A stretch of DNA of 64,000 nucleotides from Lepidodermella squamata (lineage: Eukaryota > Gastrotricha): assembly GCA_047495785.1 (NCBI GenBank), contig JBLDXI010000012.1:1318592-1382591 (forward strand), given 5' to 3'. The notes under the pieces are model-generated. The model had not been told where the DNA came from, made no database searches, and worked only from the letters and a program-made list of their open reading frames with translations. Positions 30,901-43,338 of the stretch are shown piece by piece. Made by a program: the position numbers and the translations under genes. Numbering within the stretch: the first letter of the stretch is position 1; each line of letters opens with the position of its first letter.

Positions 30901-33900
30901 ATTTTGACAATTTTTTTTTCTAGAAAATTGGATAGCGATCAGCGGACAGTTCACAAGCACCTTGCAGCGTGTCTGTTTTTCGGCGAGGCTCTTTTTATTA
31001 CCGGCATTCGCCACGCAGCGGTATTTCCCATCGCTTGCAAACTCGTCGCTGGATTCCTGCAATTTTTCTTCACCTCCGCCTTCGTATGGATGCTACTCGA
31101 GGGTGTACAAATCGCGATTAAGCTCAATGAACTTATGCCTTCTACAACCCGCAAATGGCCCATTTATTACCTCGCCGCCTACGGTAAAAGTCGCTACTAT
31201 AGCGGAAATTGATTTTTTTGTCTTAAATCGCTCAAGTGACCTTATTTAAATACTTTTTTGTCACAGGCACGAGTATTTTACTAGTCGGACTTACTGCGGG
31301 CGTTTCGGGCCTTGAGGCGTACGGCGATGGAAAAATGTAAGTGTTGACCCCCTCTTCAACCCTCGAATTGTACCCTTTGATAATATAATTGCTTTATCGC
31401 TTCATTTACCCTAATTGCATAATCAATTAATTTTGCGTGAAAATATCGCTACTATTATTATTTCAGTTGCTGGCTGCACGGCCGTTGGCTACTCTACTTT
31501 GTGGTACCTGTTGGCTTAGTTATTTTTGTAAGTCATTTCTCGTGTTAATTATTTCGTTTTATAGTAATAATACTCGGAAGCTGGCGTCATTAATCATTTT
31601 TTGTTACCTTCTCTCGCCGGTGTGTATGCGCTCGTTTTCCGGTTCGCGGCCGAAAAACAGCTCATGCGTATAATAACGCGTCATTATCAAACATATATGT
31701 GCGCTCGCATTTACAATATTCACATGTTTACTCGTATTTTTAGGTGAACGTGTTCATTCTCAGCTACCTGATCTGTAAAGCCTGCTCGCTGTTAACCCAC
31801 GCTAACGATCACATCGTTTGCGCAGCTGGCAAGGAATCTAAGCTTTATCAAACAAGGTAAAAAATAATTCCCTATTTTTTGCGATTAATTACTGTAATTT
31901 TAATAATTTTAGATCTACGATAAAAGGAATCGCTGCGGCGACGATTTTGCTGGGCCTGACCTGGTCTTTTGGGTTCCTTTACATCAATCAACATCTTGTA
32001 ATTGCGGCGTATCTCTTCGCGATCTTCAACAGTCTACAGGTGAGTAGAGAAATTAAATTTCGCGGTGTGACCTCACGGCTGTCAGCTTTCAGCCTATGAC
32101 CTCACCCGTAAATACAATTATGTTTGCGTCACGCGTCTGGGATAACACGAGTTTTTATAATAATAATTATAATAAAAGGTCGCATGCAGGTGAGGCTAAG
32201 GTGCGTCAGAAAACAGAGCGGCCGATTAAGTGCTATATAGGCGTAAACAAAGTACGGCATAATACAGGTCTGCTGACTCGGCGCATCTAAGAAGTGCCCT
32301 TTATAGTAAGTATGTATACGAAGAAGTCTCTTTGGCCTGGCGCGCCTTAAAATGTGTACTCGGGCGTGTGTGACAAGGTATGTACTGCACGTGATAATAT
32401 GCAACATTTTATCGCACTGTTTGTTATTACTATGGGGGGTGATGCTGCCTCATAATTCAGTTATATTATTATTATTTACTGCAGTAGCCTGCTTTTCACC
32501 TGCGAGATGCTTTTACAGTAGTCTCGCCTACAAATAAAGCTATAACGCACTAGCTGAAGGGTCATTGACATTTTCAAATATAATTTCTAAATTTTGAGAG
32601 CCATTTAATTTTAACTATATATAGCAATTCATTTAAAATCTAGATTAAATTTTTTATGAGGTCACTCGTGATCTCTTAGTTCAGTGACTCATTGCTATTA
32701 GTCACCCTCTAAAATTGTGTTTTGTATCTATAGGGATTCCTGATATTTTTATTTTTCTGCGTCTTCAACAAATGGGTCCGTCGGCAATATGCAGCTTGGT
32801 TTCGAGGCGTGTGTTGTTGCAGCAGTAACAACTCAGCGTATTACCAGGAGAATAACAAAAATCTAGCTGCAAATCGAACCCCGGCGTATTTGGCCCGAAA
32901 CGACCAGCTATTAGCCGGCCAACACTTGAGTCCTTACCTCGACAGCGAGTATTCGACTCAGTCATCGTCCTGCTGCTTCCCGAGCCGGTCGTCCTCAGCC
33001 GCCCGCAACCAATCGCGACGCGGTCTCATCGCTGGTAATAAAGGCCTACTCTACTTTGGTAATAACCCAGTGACGCCGACGGCGCCATCGATCAACTCGA
33101 ATACGACGAATAGCAGCAGCCAGCCGGGCACTGATCACTCGTCAAGTCAGTTACTATCGCTGTCGTCCTCCTCAACCGCCGCTAACCAAACTAACCACAA
33201 CAACAACCGAATTACCCAAAACGTAATAATACCTCTTTTCCCCCCAGTTTTTTCACTAATTTTTTCGCTGGCGTGTATTAATTTTAATTACAGACGCTGA
33301 AACTTATAGCTTCGTAATTAATCAATTTTACGCGAAATTCATCGTAATATAATTGATCTATAACCCGAGGGCAAGCTTAAACCATGTAATTTTATATGGA
33401 TTCTATAAACGGGCGTTTTGTCCGACGCAAATCGCGCCCCACGCGTCATTAATTTGCGATTAAATTCTAATTTCGCCAATGGCTACGTCTTTGACGCAAA
33501 CCTCAATGAATTATGCTACATAGTCTGGAATTCTAAAAAAAAACATGGTAATTTGTTGATTAAAAATTGCGCCTTGGGTGCATCACTGGGCCTAGTTTTA
33601 TTTTCATACCCAAAAAATCAATTACTGAATCGTTTGCATCACTATTTACGGATTTCCACACCCTTATTAGGTGAAAAAAACTGTCATTTTTTATTGTGTA
33701 AATTCAGTCAACGCAGCTACTTCTGCTACGTTACGCCGGTAATTTAATACCAGCTTTTTTTATTGTTGTAAATAATAATTTTTAAGTGTAATACACCTAA
33801 ATATGGATTTTTCATTTGGGCCTTGATCTGAAGCTACTGCTAATAGCCGGCTTTTTTTATTATATTTTTGTCTCGTCGCTTATTATTCGGCAAAATATTT

Positions 33901-36501
33901 GCGCCATTTTCGCGCGCGCTCACGCAAACACACGAGCGGCGCCAGTTTAGGGCGGCGAATTCCTGAACAAATATTATTATCACTGCCGATTATATCATCG
34001 CTATCATTATATTCCACTTCTCTGCGTGTCCAGTCCGCCGCTTGTCAACCAAGCGGCGCTTCGCCGTTTTGTTCCGCAGCGGGCCAGAAAATACGAAAAA
34101 AACTGCGGCTTTATTATTGCATTGCCAGTTCATTTATGTCGCTAGACAATTTATATTAATAGTATTTTTACAGTAGTTTGCTGTAATAATGGAATATTTC
34201 CACCGCAATTGGGCGCGGCACTGGCACGCAAAACCAGAGATTTGGCTGTAGGATATCCGTGCGTTGTTGAACCGCATTTAGGCACATATTAACGACGGCT
34301 TATAACTTATTCATGAGAGCCGGGCGAAAATTCCCGAACCCCCCACGCGCTTTTGTTTTTTCAATAAAATATCGCGCGGCACTTTCCAGGGTTGGAACAG
34401 AACAAATCACCCGTCGTCCAACTGCCAAGGCATGCATAAATTATTGTTTTTTTTCTATAAAAAAAAACCTGCTTAATGTGAGCGGTTGAGCGCTTTGTTT
34501 CCTGTCGCTTCCCTTTATTACTCAATGTTGCCTTTGAACGGAGCCAAAGCCGCTTTAAAAAACGTGTGATCAATAATGTTTTCATGCATTCATTTTGCTT
34601 TATAGATTCTTGTGAGGATGTTCAAAAGCCGATTTACTCCCCAGGCGTCGGCGGCAGTCGCCACGTCAGTCGACACTCACCTTCCAGCGCCTCCATTGGC
34701 AGTAACAGTCGACGAAGCAAAGTCCTACTTGCCAGATCTGATTCTTGGAAAATGTACCAGCCCCCAGCAGTCATTACCCCAGCCCAATCTGGCACAACAG
34801 CAAATTCAGACTCACTCTCAGCAAGGTATAAAATCTCGATTTTCTTACATTTTTTGCGATAGGCTTTTTTTACCTCATAGTGATCGATTTTTTTTATGAG
34901 TATTCCCTCAGTGAATGGATGTCAAAAGTGGTCTTATGACTAATTTTAGGCGAACTAAAAGTGCGAAGTCCTTAAATCTTATATACCTGATCCTTTGCCC
35001 TCGCTAATCAGGGTCTTGACGTTTTTTCTTGTTATGTGCACCCACTACATTGAAGTGTTCTCGCAAAGCCGGAAATATTATTGTTTTGCGTCGAAAACAC
35101 TCCCATTCATAAAAATTATTGCCATTTTTGAGCTTGCCTTTTTAGGTCAGAATAATAAAAATAGGTCTTAGTAGGTCACTAATCTCTGCATTATTACTTG
35201 ATTTTGAAGAAAAATAGAGAAACACGTAATGTTTATCTGTGGAAAATTATTAAGGCGGACTTTTTATTTTTATTTTTAATTGTTATTTCATTAATTTTCG
35301 CTGGGAAATACAATTTCCCCCAAGATTGTTCCTTTATATTGAATACATCAAAATTATTAGTTGAAATTAAACTTTTCGTGTTTTTCTATTAGATCTGAAT
35401 CAAAGGCTGGTATCAAGTACACCGTTCCAACATACGTCTTCGACCCGGCCGGATCAACCGCAGTCGCAGTTAACCGCGTGCAGTACCCAGTCAGCAGTCG
35501 AAACGGGGCCACCTTCAAAGACTCCCAATTCGACAACTTCAAACGACCGCACTCGACCTACGCAAATAGCCAGCAATAACAACGCAGATTACGTCAACAT
35601 GAACAATAATAAAATCGAGGCCCAAATTCTAGTCGCACACCCGCCGGCCTCTTACGCCAATAATAACGCCTATGACAGTCTGATATTCAGCGAATCTAAT
35701 TGCGATACCGATAACGTGACCGATTACATGGCACAAGCTTTCGCGATGGCTAGTGATGACTCGAAAGTCGCTCGGGAATTGACGGAATTCGACGCGAAAT
35801 TCGCGACGAAAGCTATCATGGAGGAAGATGATGATGACTTTGAAGAGCAGGAATCTAAAATTGCGACGGCCATCCACCGCGCCGAGCCTGTTCACGTGTT
35901 GTGCAGTAAATCGAAGACATTCAGCGACTTCTTATCAGCCCTGGTAAAACAACACGAGCAGGGGCTGATCGATGAGGAAACAGCTCAGTTAGGGAATCGG
36001 ATGTTCGTCTCTCGAATTTTCGAGAGGAGTAACAACGATTTGGACGGCATCAGTGAAACTCCTGCCTCGTCAAATTCTTCGCTTTCGATAAGTGGAATGC
36101 CTGATATCTACGCGCCTTTAGACGATTTGCACGTCTCAACTGGCTCGTTGGAGAAAACTAGGCCGAACTCGAAAGTCGCGGCGAAACGAAATGATTCCGG
36201 GTTTTGTTCGAACAAAGCCCAGCCTAATACTTGCAGCTCTGAAGACCGATCGCCGGTCGTCGAATTCGCGAAGCAGTTCCCGCCGAAACGGTTGGATAAA
36301 TCGTGCTCAGACAGCGCGTTATTCGTGAAGGCGAGCGTTAGCAGTCGCGAAATTAAGGCGGCTGAGCATGACGCGGATATGTTCGATGACACGGATGGCG
36401 ATAATCTGCTGCTTGTCGACACAACAGCGCCGTCGCACGTCAGATCGCTAACGCTGTTGCCGAGTGCTAGCAATGAATCGTCGTCACGTGATTTTTACTG
36501 A
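27992..36501 (+). CDS. lat-1: latrophilin-type adhesion GPCR
   Basis: Fifteen exons with consistent phases give about 1469 aa: 27992-28127, 28291-28611, 28670-28757, 28838-29966, 30023-30072, 30322-30451, 30757-30863, 30924-31183, 31267-31336, 31467-31527, 31744-31856, 31913-32039, 32734-33222, 34606-34825, 35393-36501. Domains in order: signal peptide; galactose/rhamnose-binding lectin (about 47-152, with [16 protein letters not shown]); Thr-rich linker; hormone-receptor domain (about 182-250); GAIN region; GPS (CCFWDYNPW ... [15 protein letters not shown], with the HL/T autocleavage site); seven membrane segments (about 620-885); cytoplasmic tail of about 585 residues. The layout is that of invertebrate latrophilins, which act in cell adhesion, tissue polarity and neuronal signalling. 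The exon 13 donor (GTAATA) is inferred from frame; the rest is firm. Confidence 0.93.
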
Positions 36502-38325
36502 ATGATTGTTGAAATTTTATTGTGCATTATGTTGGCGATGATCGCGCTGCTATTTGAAAATGGCAAAAATGGCTACTCAACATTATTATATCTGACTTGT
36601 TTGTTTGAAAAATTTATAATTTTTACGGATGAAATGGATAATAAAAATGGAAAATTACTTAATTCTTTTGTGAAAAAATCAACTCGCATCGAATGAGGCT
36701 CTGCAATAACTGGTGCAAAAGTGGGTAAGGAAAAGCTGTCGAATTTTTTCAAACGCTTTCCATTCCATAACCATGAGGTTCAGAATGCTTAACCAGGGAG
36801 AGAAAAACCGCTTTACCGCACTTTTTGCCGCCTTGCAGTTGAGCAAAGGTTGGAAAGCGAAAAAATTGATGGTTTTCAAATATTGAACGAGTAACATTTT
36901 AGTGTTCAAAAGGACGCTTTGAAGCAAATTAGGAGCGCCTTTCAAAGATGGCTCTCGATTAGAAAAATTGCGCAAAGTCTCGTTAAAAAAATAATTTAGA
37001 AAAATCCCACGATAAATCTAAAGCGGCTCAAGATCTAAAGCAGGAGTCTACATAATCGTCTCGGCCTGATTAATGATTTGGATTCAAAAGGTCGTTGTTA
37101 ATTTCACCTTAGTTTCACCTACGTGTACACCGCTTCAAAGGCTCACGGTCGAAAAAGGACTTAACCATTTCTATGGAGGCTGATATTCAATAGGCTAATA
37201 GCAGAGGAGACATTCATCAGTTCGCTAGCCCTCAAATTTGCTACCAAAAATACCGAATCATAAGGCAGTACCCAAATAATAGGCTGGGTTAGACATTAGA
37301 CCCTCCTAAGAATTTAAGACCTGTTTTAAATCGATCTCAGGTGAGCAGTTCATTTTTCTGTAAATGTCCTTCAAAAAATAGAGGACAGTGCCTAATAATT
37401 CGGCTTTTGTGGTAATCAACTCTCAACTTATCTACTTCTTATCTACCGATTTTTTCAAAAATGGGACAGCATCGAAAGTTGGAATGGAAGCCTAGTTCTA
37501 TTGTAGTAGATAATGCCATTTTAGTGATCCGTTGGTGTCAAGCGAGGAGTTTCAAGAGAAATTAATTAGGTTTCTATTGTTCGCGTGAATCATCCATCAA
37601 AAGCACCATGATTTTACTATTTCTGGGGGTAATTTGACCCCCAGTCCGGACTGGGGGTCAAATTGTTTCACATTTGTTATGATATTCCATTTATTTGAGC
37701 AGAAACATCACATATTTCAGTGAGTAAACAGATACTATAAGATACCTCGAATTACTTCTGAGAGTAAACGTGAAATTCGCGTAAAATTTTGAAAAAATCC
37801 CTTCGATCACCTCACTTTTGGGCAAAATTTTAACTATTCCGTAATAATTCAGATGTATTCCCAGACAAAGTGAAACAAACTGAAACAAAGCTCGAACATT
37901 TCGAAAAAATTTGATGCACGTTTCGATCACAACCCCCCATGTCAGTTATTCCAACCAGCCCGTGCGTCGTGTTGCATCGTGTTTTATCCAGCATAGATAA
38001 AAAATACTGAAGACATGGCACTTACATGTGCTTCTTGTTGTGCTTCTTTGCAGTCAAATGCGCAGTATTGCAAATTTTTCAAAAATTAATTAAAAATAAA
38101 CATCAGTCTCCGAAAACTCCAAGAAAATTACAGCTTATTATTTGGTACCCGCGCTGATGTAAATCGAATCCTCATACAACTTGGGGTTAACATTTGCGTT
38201 TCAGAGATACATTTTTTCGAAGTTTTTGCCTACATTTATATAGGGCCCAATTGTCGCGTATTATCATCGTAGCATAACTGTGCTAGTGTCATAATATCTT
38301 CAGTATTTTTTATCAATATACTATA
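36502..38325. other. intergenic downstream of latrophilin
   Basis: No gene. Open frames are short and unconserved. A 34-bp perfect palindrome lies at 37632-37665. Confidence 0.5.
37632..37665. repeat. 34-bp perfect palindrome
   Basis: AATTTGACCCCCAGTCC followed directly by its exact reverse complement, with no loop. Each half carries GACCCCCAGTCC. Confidence 0.85.
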
Positions 38326-39083
38326 TACCGTATATTCCGTAATAGCTTCATATCGTTAGCGGCGCGCCAAAACAACCACTTAGATGATTCATTCGATCGT
38401 ACTTGAAGTCGCCGAACGTAATGATAAAGTACGATAGGCCATTTGAGCACTGATTTTTTTCTACTCTCGATCGTACTATCCATATAAAATCTATAAATAG
38501 TAAAGTGGTTGTTTTGGCGCGCCGCTAACGATATACCCGTTATTACCGCCCGTCCCGTTTACAACCCCCCTTTTCAGGGCCTTTGAAAAAATAAAGCCTC
38601 ATACTCGCAATAGCTACCCGGGAGCTAAATATTAATTCAAACTTTGAAAATCGCATTTAAAAATAATAGCGCCTGGATTTTTGAAATTCTATTTCTGAGG
38701 CGTATGATGGGCATGTTTGATAGAAAATGGTGAAACATAGCCGAGTGAGAGAAGTTCAGCAACAAAAATTGCCAAAGTAGCTGTCGATTTCCTAGCATTC
38801 ATGATTTAAAGAAAACTAACATTTTAAAATTCAAATAATTTGCTCAAAAATGGCTGAAAACTCGCAATCGAACGATGAAGTTCTCGATTTTGATGAAAAG
38901 CTGTTGACTTTAGTTCAAAAATTATCAATTTATTCTTATTTTTACTCAATTTTAACACTTGAAAACTTGCTTTGAAACAATAAAGTCGCATGCTCGCAAT
39001 TGTAACACGTCCCGTTTACAACCCCCCTTTTTCGAAGCTTTGAAATTACAATGCCCCCTGAAGCTATTACGGAAAATACGGTA
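38326..39083. mobile_element. 758-bp TIR element
   Basis: Inverted 25-bp ends: TACCGTATATTCCGTAATAG.. at 38326-38350 and its reverse complement with one mismatch at 39059-39083. The interior has no coding capacity and carries a direct repeat of GTCCCGTTTACAACCCCCC (38552 and 39010). A smaller MITE sits directly against the left end. Confidence 0.65.
38351..38533. mobile_element. 183-bp MITE with perfect 31-bp TIRs
   Basis: TATCGTTAGCGGCGCGCCAA.. at 38351-38381 is exactly inverted at 38503-38533. The interior contains a further partial inverted repeat (CGATCGTACT). Non-coding, nested in the 758-bp element. Confidence 0.8.
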
Positions 39084-39302
39084 TCTAACGTACAAGTTTT
39101 CATGGCTGTTGAATGGCATGCTAGGTATAAGCTAAACATACTAAAACCGTCGGCAAAGCTATGACTTGTGTCCGGTTGGCAGTAAATTATCGAACAAACG
39201 AATGCAATGTGATAAATTATTAAGAAAACACCTAATTTTATTACCCCAGGTGCGTTTCACCTGTGATTTTTTATCACCAACTCTGTCGAATTTGCATTAG
39301 CA

Positions 39303-40654
39303 ATGTTATATCTCATACTTTGTGTCAGTTTTGTAATATTACGGATCGGTGAGGCTGAAAACTCCGAGCAGCAAAGGTGTACTGATTATTCCCGCGAGAT
39401 TCAAGACCGCAACATCACCGAAGCCATTTTTGGTGACTCCAAATATTGGGAGAGGCCAGTTAAAGATGCTCGCAAGCCCATCTCTGTGCTGCTTAGGTTC
39501 GGAATATTATCCATAGATGATATCGTGAGTTTCTCGCCTAATATCAGCGGCTTCTAACACTTTTTTTAATAGGATGAGAGGATGCGTTTGGTCAGCGTAA
39601 ACGGATTTATCACCATGGTAAGTCACTGACTTAAAGCTAAAATAAAATGAACGAGAGCTGATCTAAACATAAGAAATGGACAGATGAAATTCACCGATGG
39701 AACGAAACATTTCCTCTATCATGCATCAGTAGTCTGGTGCTACCGTTTGGTGAGCACACTGGGGTATGGCTGCCAGAGGTCGCTTTGATGAATGCAGATG
39801 ATGTCTACCTGGTAACTCGGGACAAGCAAAGTTACATCCGAATTGCATCGGATGGCAGCAGCAGATTCAGTAGTGCTGGATCCATATCATTCCACTGCAA
39901 TTTCGACCTCTCCTTTTTCCCTTTTGATACACAAGCTTGTGTTGTTCACCTTGAAAGTTGGCGATATCCTAGAACTCATCAAAGGTTACACATCTTCGAA
40001 CCAGCTATTTCTTTGCAAAACACTACAATTCACGAGCAGTGGGAAATAATTGGGACTAGAGTGTTGAACGAATCAGTTTTGTACACGGACCCTAGCGTAA
40101 CATTCGATACGATGAAGTTTCAGCTGACTTTCCGCAGAAAACCTGGTTTTTACCTCCTTAACGTCATCATTCCGAGCTCTCTAATATCAGTCATTGAGCT
40201 GGCTTCGTTTGCAGCCTCGCCAAAACGGGTTGAGAGATTGGAGATTTCCTTCACCTGTATGCTGGCATACGCTATGTTCCAGTCATTCACGGCCGTAGAA
40301 CTGCCACGTTCAGCCGACCACCCGCCCATGCTGACCATCTACCTATGCCTCATGACAATTTACATTGCGCTAGCTATTTTCGCCCAAAGTGTTTGCTTAT
40401 ATCTACTTGACAAGCGCAGCTCGAAATCAGTTTTGGTTCGAATTTTGTGCCGGCGCAAGCGAGATTCGGCTGCATCATCTGCAGAGCTAAACGAGCAGCA
40501 GACAGGTGACGAAATTTTCATTCCGCCCTCGTCAATAGTGGAAGTTATAGACCGCGTCGCTTTTTACTGTTACTTGGTAATTGTTTTCATCTCGACCTTG
40601 ACATTTTTTGTATTCATTCCTCAATATCACGCACTTGTGTCTAAAAGCGAATAG
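39303..40654 (+). CDS. Cys-loop receptor subunit, tandem copy A
   Basis: Exons 39303-39524, 39573-39617 (45 nt) and 39674-40654 encode 415 aa. Signal peptide MLYLILCVSFVILRIGEA. N-glycosylation motif in DRNITEA. Exon 3 opens KWTDEIHRWNETFP. Cys-loop is CNFDLSFFPFDTQAC. M1 is in GFYLLNVIIPSSLISVIELASF; M2 begins ERLEISFTCMLAYAMF; M3 follows. The M3-M4 loop is short (about 65 residues); M4 is VAFYCYLVIVFISTLTFF. No vicinal Cys pair in loop C, so it is not a classical alpha subunit. Very close to the gene at 41967, including about 190 bases of upstream sequence. Ion selectivity and agonist cannot be deduced. Confidence 0.9.
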
Positions 40655-40879
40655 CTTAGCTATTATCATATTCCGAATCTGGTTAATATCTCATTGCTAT
40701 CCTACGAAGATTTTTCCTCCTTCCCCTTCTTGCCGATTGTATGTGTTTATGTTGGACATGGAGAAGAATGTTAAATAATCGAACATATAATTGCCGAGGA
40801 CGTTGTAAGTGAGGCTAATTGGATAATAAAATTAGTAAATTACTTCAACTCTTTTATATCTGATCGACGCTTGTCTTTC
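40655..40879. other. 3' flank of receptor copy A
   Basis: Shares TAGCTTAGCTATTATC and TAATCCGAATCTGGTTA-type sequence with the flank of copy B. No gene. Confidence 0.4.
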
Positions 40880-41595
40880 CCCTCCAGACTGCACTCCTCG
40901 TAAAGCTGCCAGCCTTTTTCCTCGAAACGTGGAACGACTGGTCAGAAGTGCTGTGAAGCAGGCCCCAGATCTGCCGAAAGATACACCGTCATCGTTTCTT
41001 TAAGCAACGAAGAAATGGTGCGGACTTGATTTCATGCCAAGCGAATGGGAGACTTTCATTCAGCACTAATCTAAGTGCGGGAATCTAGCTAAACTGAACA
41101 ACCCACATCTCAAATTGTGTCGCGATTTTGAAAGCGAAATGACATCATGTCTCGAGGCGCTCAGTATCAGTGCACCTAACCGCGGACAGCATCTACGTTC
41201 TATGCAACGCGAACGCTCGTCGTTCAGCGAGTCGCACAAAGGCCGAGACATGGAGCTCTGTAAAGAAGTGCGCACCTGCAATAAATGGATATCGACCTTT
41301 ATCGACCTTTGATTTCACCACCGCCCGAGCCAACGTGAGTTCCAACGAGAACACTCACGGCGCAGCACCGACGGAAGACGGAACCTGTTGTCGCCCTTGT
41401 GACGACAATAATGAAACTCTTCCTCACATCCTAGGAGACAGCGAATTCGGAAAGCTCATGAGGAACGCCCGCCACCATCGTATCCGCTCAACAATTGCGG
41501 CCGCCCTACTTGCGCTACGAAGGGCTACGAAGTTCACGAGTAACTTGCTTGCATCACCGATGACGGCCAGCCTATCTAGACACCAGTGGTGGTAG
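40880..41595 (+). mobile_element. non-LTR retrotransposon 3' remnant
   Basis: Broken frame with several stops. The last part (41170-41595) stays open and encodes TCCRPCDDNNETLPHILGDSEFGKLMRNARHHRI, whose C-x2-C ... ETLPHILG ... RHHRI order resembles the zinc-ribbon region after the reverse transcriptase in R2-like retroelements. Upstream, RRNGADLISCQANGRLSF fits the same protein class. The last zinc-ligand Cys appears lost, and no RT core is present. It separates the two tandem receptor copies. Confidence 0.5.
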
Positions 41596-41966
41596 TTTCC
41601 GTATACAGTGACATCAACATTTCTCGCGGTCTACGGTACAAGGTAAAGTTTATGTTCCCCCGGTCTCATTTCAGTCAAGTAATGACCATCCAACCATCCC
41701 GCTGTTTCGTAGTTTTTTATCCAGCAGCGTAGAAGTTGTCATGGCCCTTGCTGTTGAATGGCATAATAGGTGGAGAGAAAGAAGCTAACCCTGAAACTGC
41801 CGACAAAGCTATGAGTTGTGAGCAAGGTTAACAGTAGTTAATAATGAAAATTATCGAACAAACGAATGCGACGTGTTAAATTATTAATAAACCGAAGATT
41901 TTATGACACCAGGTGCGTTTCTCCTGCGATTTTTACACACAATATTCTGTCGAATTTGCATTTGAG

Positions 41967-43338
41967 ATGTTCTTTTTACTCTGTGTCTCTTTGGTATTAC
42001 GGATCGCTGAGGGTGAAAACTCCGAGCAGCAAAGGTGTGCTGATTTTCCCCGTGAGATTTACGACCGTAACATCACCGAAGCCATTTTTGGTGACTCCAA
42101 ATATTGGGAGAGGCCAGTTAAAGATGCTCGCAAGCCCATCACTGTGCAACTTCGTTTTGGAATATTTTCCATAACAGATATTGTGAGTTCATCGCAATAT
42201 ATCAGCGGTTCCTATAATGATAACTTCTATATATTAGGATGAGAAGATGCGGTTAGTCAGCGTTGACGGTTTCATCACAGTGGTAAGTCATCTTTTAAAA
42301 ACATTAAAATCATTTTACTGTGAGCTGATCAAACAAAATAAGAAATGGATGGATGAAATTCACCGATGGAACGAAACATTTCCTTTGTCATGCATCAGTA
42401 GTCTAGTGCTGCCGTTCGGTGAGCACACTGGGGTATGGATGCCAGAAGTCGCTTTGATGAATGCAGATGATGTATACCTGGTAACTCGAAACAAGGAAAG
42501 TTACGTCCGAATAGCATCGGATGGCAGTAGCAGGTTCGGTGGGGCCGGATCCATATCATTCCACTGCGACTTTGATCTCTCCCTTTTCCCGTTTGATACC
42601 CAAGATTGCATTGTTCACCTTGAAAGTTGGCGGTATCCTCGAACTCATCAAAGGTTCATGCCTTTTGAGCCAGCTATTTACTTACAAAACACTACAACCC
42701 ATGAGCAGTGGGAAATAATAGGTTCGCGAGTTTTGAACGAATCAGTTGTATACTCAGACCCAAGTTTGTCATTCGACACGATGAAGTTTCAACTGACTTT
42801 CCGCAGAAAACCCGGTTTTTACCTTCTCAACGTCATAATTCCGAGCTCTCTAATATCAGTTATTGAGCTGGCTTCGTTTGCAGCCTCGCCAAAACGGGTT
42901 GAAAGATTGGAGATTTCCTTCACCTGTATGCTGGCTTACGCAATGTTCCAAACACTCACAGCTGGAGAACTACCACGTTCCGCCGACCACCCACCCATGT
43001 TGACCATTTACCTATGCCTAATGACGGTTTACATTGCAATAGCGATACTCGTGCAAAGTATTTGCTTATTTCTACTCGACAATAAACGCAGCTCGAAGTC
43101 AGTTTTGGTTCGAATTTTGTGCCGGCGAAAGCGTCAACATCGAGATTCGGCTGCGTCATCTGCAAATTTAAATGGGCAACTGACAGGTGAAGGAGCGGCG
43201 GAAATTCCACCCTCCTCAGTAGCGGAGGTTATCGACAGCATCGCTTTTTATTGTTACTTGGTAATTGTTCTCATCTCGACCTTGACATTTTTCGTATTCA
43301 TTCCTCAATATCACGCACTATTATCTAAAAGCGAATAG
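41967..43338 (+). CDS. Cys-loop receptor subunit, tandem copy B
   Basis: Exons 41967-42182, 42238-42282 (45 nt) and 42343-43338 encode 418 aa. Signal peptide MFFLLCVSLVLRIAEG; the start is set by homology to copy A. Cys-loop CDFDLSLFPFDTQDC; M1 GFYLLNVIIPSSLISVIELASF; M2 from ERLEISFTCMLAYAMF; M4 SIAFYCYLVIVLISTLTFF. It differs from copy A mostly in the signal peptide, at scattered sites in the ligand-binding half, and by short additions in the M3-M4 loop (RRKRQHRDS). The membrane segments are nearly identical. The small 45-nt exon (DEKMRLVSVDGFITV) is shared with copy A and with the 7.2-kb receptor. Presumably a pentameric ligand-gated channel subunit. Confidence 0.9.

Noticed and set aside
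35361-35579. Alternative latrophilin exon frame ending at 35579
   Set aside because: The frame joining exon 14 in phase 1 continues for 369 codons; this frame stops after about 60.
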